Assembly: GCA_017940895.1 (NCBI GenBank)
Contig: JAGAXM010000018.1
Span: 46,897-110,896, forward strand
Length of the DNA stretch: 64,000 bases
Source of the DNA: Clostridiales bacterium
GTDB lineage: Bacteria > Bacillota > Clostridia > Saccharofermentanales > Saccharofermentanaceae
Direction: 5' to 3'
Shown here: piece by piece, positions 61,602-64,000 of the stretch
How the letters are laid out: every line of letters begins with the position of its first letter
Position numbering within the stretch: the stretch's first letter is position 1
Program-made: the position numbers and the translations under genes
Notes under the pieces: model-generated
Database searches by the model: none
Told to the model about the DNA's origin: nothing
Seen by the model: only the letters and a program-made list of their open reading frames with translations

Positions 61602-62324
61602 ATGACTGACAAAAAGAAAGTGCTTTTGGTTATATGTTTTCTCTCGGCGCTGCTGCTGTTGGGGACTGCGTTTTACACGCAGGTCTTTTACCGTGCGGAC
61701 CGGACTGCCATTGACGCGCTTGCTTCCGATGAACTCGTAAATGTCAGTCAAACGGACTACGGTTGGCTCTTTGACGGTCCTTCAGAGGAGAATGCGTTCA
61801 TTTTCTATCCGGGCGGCAAGGTGGAAGAGGAAGCGTATGCGCCCCTGCTTCACAGTCTGGCGTCACAGGGCTTGGACGTAATGCTTGTAAGTATGCCCGC
61901 AAGGCTCGCGATACTTGATACCGACGCGGCTGACGACGTCCTGTCGCAGTACGATTACGATCACTGGTATATCGGCGGACATTCCCTGGGAGGTGCCTGC
62001 GCGGATATATATGCTTCCGGGAATACGGAAAAGTTCGACGGCATCATTTTGCTCGGAGCTTATGCAACTAAGCCTCTCGGCGACATGCGGGCCCTGTATA
62101 TTTACGGTTCTGAAGATCATGTGATGGATAAGGAGGATTACTTAGAAAACCGCACGAGTGTGGGGGCAGACGCGGAGGAATTCGTGATAGAAGGCGGCAA
62201 TCATGCGCAGTTCGGCTCTTACGGTGCTCAGAAGGGTGACGGAGAGGCTTCGATAACAGGGGAAGAGCAGGTCGCGATTACGGTCGATCTGATTGTTTCT
62301 TTCGTGCAGGCGGGTCAGCATTGA
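61602..62324 (+). CDS. Membrane-anchored alpha/beta hydrolase
   Basis: A 240-residue serine hydrolase of the small alpha/beta family. An N-terminal helix (~7-26) exports and anchors it. The nucleophile elbow is GGHSLGG (~130), the acid is probably Asp in YGSEDHVMD and the base His in EGGNHAQFG. ATG 61602 (MTDKKK) is preferred over 61593 because the -10 overlaps the latter. The substrate is unknown. The acetyltransferase gene begins one base after the stop. Confidence 0.85.
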   Translation: MTDKKKVLLVICFLSALLLLGTAFYTQVFYRADRTAIDALASDELVNVSQTDYGWLFDGPSEENAFIFYPGGKVEEEAYAPLLHSLASQGLDVMLVSMPARLAILDTDAADDVLSQYDYDHWYIGGHSLGGACADIYASGNTEKFDGIILLGAYATKPLGDMRALYIYGSEDHVMDKEDYLENRTSVGADAEEFVIEGGNHAQFGSYGAQKGDGEASITGEEQVAITVDLIVSFVQAGQH

Positions 62325-62325
62325 T

Positions 62326-62904
62326 ATGTATGTGATAGAAGACAGGTTAAGGGGCGGCGAGCTTTTCGCGATGACGACGGACAGGCTTAGACTGTCGGTG
62401 CTGAAGAAGTCCGCGTGCAAGCCTGTGACGGACTATCTTGTGCGTAACAGGGAGTTTCATAAGAAGTGGTCGCAGACGCATAACGACAGTTACTTTACCG
62501 AGCGCGTGCAGAAGGATTACTTAAGGTACGACGCGGGCGAGTATCTTCACGGAAGGCTGGTACCGCTTTATATCACGCTTAAGGACAATCCCGGTACGAT
62601 CATAGGCAAGGTCACGTTCTTTAACTTCGCTTTCGGCGGCATGATGAGCTGCTCCGTGGGCTACCATCTCGATGAAGGCGCGACAGGGCAGGGATATATG
62701 ACGGAGGCTCTTACCGAGGCGTGCAGGATGATCATGGAGGTTATGGACATCCACAGGATTGAGGCATTTATCCTGCCTTTTAACGAGAGATCGAAGTCTC
62801 TTATCAGGCGCTGCGGGTTTACTTACGAAGGCTGCCGCGTGTCCTATATGCACATCAACGGAAGGTGGGAAGACCACGAAGCTTTCTATCTTCTGGCGGA
62901 ATGA
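62326..62904 (+). CDS. GNAT acetyltransferase (RimJ/RimL-like)
   Basis: A 192-residue N-acetyltransferase. Acetyl-CoA-binding region GATGQGYMTEAL and the terminal-acetyltransferase segment NERSKSLIRRCGFTYEG match the RimJ/RimL group, which acetylates ribosomal proteins or small amines. ATG 62326, one base after the hydrolase stop, is the likely coupled start; ATG 62371 (MTTDRLRL) would fit the family N-terminus and is the alternative. The substrate is unknown. Confidence 0.85.
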   Translation: MYVIEDRLRGGELFAMTTDRLRLSVLKKSACKPVTDYLVRNREFHKKWSQTHNDSYFTERVQKDYLRYDAGEYLHGRLVPLYITLKDNPGTIIGKVTFFNFAFGGMMSCSVGYHLDEGATGQGYMTEALTEACRMIMEVMDIHRIEAFILPFNERSKSLIRRCGFTYEGCRVSYMHINGRWEDHEAFYLLAE

Positions 62905-62924
62905 AAGAAAAATTACAAAAATAT

Positions 62925-62951
62925 TTGTATAAACGAAAAATAGTATATAAT
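62925..62951 (+). promoter_or_regulatory. Promoter of the SH3 lipoprotein gene
   Basis: TTGTAT (62925-62930) and TATAAT (62946-62951) are separated by only 15 bp in an AT-rich stretch, so assignment is tentative. CGGAGG precedes the GTG. Confidence 0.4.
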
Positions 62952-62981
62952 TAGAGTAGATTTTTATCGGAGGCGTTAACC

Positions 62982-63416
62982 GTGAAGAATAACGAGATCA
63001 AGAAAATCGTTTCAGTTGCATGTGCTTTGACGGTCCTTGCAGGCTTCGCAGCATGCGGTAAGGAAGATAAGACACCTGAGACTTCTTTCGCAGAGATAAC
63101 ACCGACACCTGTTCCTGTTGAGACAACGACAACTCCTACGACAACGATCCCCGTATATTCGGGACCGCTGCCTTCAAGTGATATCGCAGTTACCTGGGGA
63201 GAGACGACACTTGATACTCCCGTGATCATGTATGCGGCTGTATCCGAGGGTGAGTTCCTCCGTGTAAGGAAGGGACCTTCCACAGAGTATGATATCGTAG
63301 GAACTCTGACACGTAACCAGCAGGTTCAGATTGTAGCCGTTACGGATTCTTCCTGGTATAAGACATCCGACGGATTCTACATCTCCGCGACATATCTTAC
63401 ACAGCAGCCTTCATAA
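62982..63416 (+). CDS. SH3-domain lipoprotein (GTG start)
   Basis: A 144-residue exported lipoprotein. A signal peptide (MKNNEIKK then a hydrophobic run) ends in a lipobox-like GFAAC at ~Cys25. A Thr/Pro-rich linker (~38-62) spaces a C-terminal bacterial SH3 domain (~80-142) with LRVRKGPSTEYDIVGTL and WYKTSDGFYISATYL. Such domains bind cell-wall peptides. The start codon is GTG 62982, set by CGGAGG 8 nt upstream. The lipobox has Phe at -3, where Leu is usual. Confidence 0.8.
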   Translation: MKNNEIKKIVSVACALTVLAGFAACGKEDKTPETSFAEITPTPVPVETTTTPTTTIPVYSGPLPSSDIAVTWGETTLDTPVIMYAAVSEGEFLRVRKGPSTEYDIVGTLTRNQQVQIVAVTDSSWYKTSDGFYISATYLTQQPS

Positions 63417-63443
63417 TCTGCTCATAGAAGATTTTCACGAAGG

Positions 63444-63490
63444 GGTTGTCTCAAAAGTGACGTAAGTTCACCGAGAGGCAACCTCTTTAT
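63444..63490 (+). terminator. Possible terminator after the SH3 lipoprotein gene
   Basis: A 9-bp stem with one G-U (63444-63452 with 63475-63483) and a 22-nt loop, followed by TCTTTATTT. Confidence 0.55.
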
Positions 63491-63544
63491 TTGCTTAATA
63501 AATCATTATCGATATGCAAAACAAGCTGCTGTCTCAAAAGCGAC
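63447..63544. repeat. Direct repeats TGTCTCAAAAG(T/C)GAC
   Basis: Copies are at 63447-63461 and 63530-63544 (14 of 15 bases identical). TGTCTCAAAAG-like strings are common at insertion-sequence termini, so these may be IS scars; this is inference. Confidence 0.6.
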
Positions 63545-63564
63545 ATATGCACAAAGAGTTCAAG

Positions 63565-63751
63565 TATATAAGTTTTCGAAAACAGGGATTTTAGTATACA
63601 AATACGTGATAAAAAATATATAAATGATCGATTATCCATATCTTATATACAAATTCCGTAAACGCGTATATAAAAGCCACAAATGACCTGTTTTATATAT
63701 GTTTAGCTCTTTTTCCGTATATAACAAAGGCTTATAAGAAGTTTTTATATA
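63565..63751. repeat. Semi-regular TATATA array, eight sites
   Basis: TATATA or TATACA begins at 63565, 63595, 63617, 63644, 63667, 63694, 63718 and 63746. Steps are 30, 22, 27, 23, 27, 24 and 28 bp, and alternate sites lie 49-52 bp apart. Spacer sequences are not conserved. Confidence 0.6.
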
Positions 63752-63827
63752 TTCGCTCGCCTGTGAACTGAAATAGGGGCGTCCCTTTATTTTGAGCAAT
63801 GTCATTAAGTTAAGACGGTCTCTTCAA

Positions 63828-63866
63828 AGATCCTCATACCTCAAAGAGTATGGGGGTCTTTTTTTT
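63828..63866 (+). terminator. Strong rho-independent terminator
   Basis: A 12-bp stem (63828-63839 with 63848-63859, two G-U pairs) and a run of eight T. No gene ends just upstream, so it either ends a small RNA or shields the downstream gene from read-through. Confidence 0.88.
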
Positions 63867-63911
63867 GTGTGATTTTTGCATTTAGGGGTTGACATGCAAG
63901 TCCATGTGTGT

Positions 63912-63950
63912 GGCCTCTTTGAATCCTTAAATTGAAGATTCAAAGAGGCC
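63912..63950 (+). promoter_or_regulatory. Perfect 14-bp inverted repeat upstream of the last gene
   Basis: GGCCTCTTTGAATC (63912-63925) and its exact complement (63937-63950) with an 11-nt loop. No T run follows, so it is not a terminator. A TTGACA (63889-63894) lies 17 bp upstream. Confidence 0.75.
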
Positions 63951-63979
63951 CTTGGAATTAGGAATAACTGATTCCAAGG
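63950..63979 (+). promoter_or_regulatory. Hairpin covering the Shine-Dalgarno of the last gene
   Basis: CCTTGGAAT (63950-63958) pairs with ATTCCAAGG (63971-63979). The right arm overlaps the AAGGAGG ribosome site (63976-63982), so the stem could limit translation. Confidence 0.6.
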
Positions 63980-63988
63980 AGGTACTAC

Positions 63989-64000
63989 ATGAAAATCAAA
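63989..64000 (+). CDS. Start of a gene cut off by the window end
   Basis: ATG 63989 follows AAGGAGG by 6 bases and opens MKIK before the window ends. Nothing can be said about the product from four codons; the upstream hairpins are the kind that restrain transposase expression. Confidence 0.5.

Larger units (their letters stand above)
63417..63988 (+). other. Non-coding AT-rich region of ~570 bp with repeats and hairpins
   Basis: I see no plausible coding sequence here. It holds a terminator-like hairpin (63444-63483), two TGTCTCAAAAG direct repeats, a TATATA series (63565-63751), a strong terminator (63828-63866) without an obvious gene before it, and two inverted repeats ahead of the next start codon. 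The composition and repeats suggest insertion-sequence remnants or the left end of a mobile element. Confidence 0.6.

Noticed and set aside
63565..63751. CRISPR array
   Set aside because: Only a 6-base TATATA motif recurs, spacing is variable, and no conserved ~30-base repeat or cas gene is present.

Overview
The window reads as chromosomal DNA of an anaerobic, Gram-positive-type fermenter (Bacillota, probably Clostridia); I do not assign a genus. The evidence is the gene families: a GlgC/GlgD pair, MutS2, a ClpE-type Clp ATPase with a CX2C-X22-CX2C zinc finger, two ferredoxin-dependent 2-oxoacid oxidoreductases (Vor and Ior), LexA boxes of the Firmicute form (CGAAC-N4-GTTC), and CCA ends encoded in the tRNA genes. 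Genes are dense and mostly on the + strand. Almost everything is core or ordinary metabolism; only the last ~600 bases look mobile or non-coding.

Layout. 1-2.7 kb: tail of a membrane protein, then a two-gene ABC exporter. 2.7-15 kb: repair, replication and glycolysis genes: uvrB (LexA box, apparently leaderless), dnaE, an orphan pilin-like gene, pfkA, mutS2, a P-loop ATPase and a DUF975/CmpB-type membrane fusion. 14.9-19 kb: an SPFH protein with three zinc ribbons, then the vor operon. 19-28.6 kb: a cellobiose 2-epimerase and a glycogen operon (glgB-glgC-glgD-glgA-GH13). 28.6-32.9 kb: a TrmH-type RNA methyltransferase, an unusual adenylation-domain/kinase fusion and an overlapping MFS transporter. 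33-38 kb: aconitase, citrate synthase and an NhaC antiporter. 38-43 kb: a zinc-ribbon membrane protein, a three-gene minus-strand membrane/DUF6765 operon and a divergent GT-C glycosyltransferase. 43-47.7 kb: fructose-bisphosphate aldolase, then iorA-iorB-paaK. 47.9-55.6 kb: a serine beta-lactamase-like protein, tRNA-Glu, uvrA (LexA box) and clpE. 55.6-58.4 kb: a minus-strand trio (two small membrane proteins and a PstS-like binding protein) divergent from a membrane-anchored transglutaminase-like protein. 58.4-63.4 kb: an EAL phosphodiesterase, tRNA-Lys, a membrane protein, tRNA-Gln and tRNA-His, an alpha/beta hydrolase, a GNAT acetyltransferase and an SH3 lipoprotein. 63.4-64 kb: non-coding DNA with short repeats, a semi-regular TATATA series, strong hairpins and the first four codons of a gene that runs off the window.

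How the genes work together. Carbon storage (glg operon) and glycolysis (pfkA, fba) sit beside amino-acid fermentation: Vor makes branched acyl-CoA from 2-oxoacids with ferredoxin, while Ior plus PaaK link aryl-pyruvates, aryl-acetyl-CoA and aryl-acetates. Aconitase and citrate synthase form the start of an oxidative branch towards glutamate. uvrA and uvrB lie 47 kb apart but each carries a LexA box, so they look like separate SOS units.

Two regulatory habits recur: extended -10 promoters (TGnTATAAT-like) with weak -35 boxes, and genes without a Shine-Dalgarno whose start codon lies 6-9 bases after the -10, suggesting leaderless mRNAs. The best candidates for undescribed biology are the adenylation/kinase fusion with its transporter (29.4-32.9 kb), the lysine/alanine/proline tails on two glycogen enzymes, the small membrane protein/PstS-like trio, and the AT-rich array near the right end.
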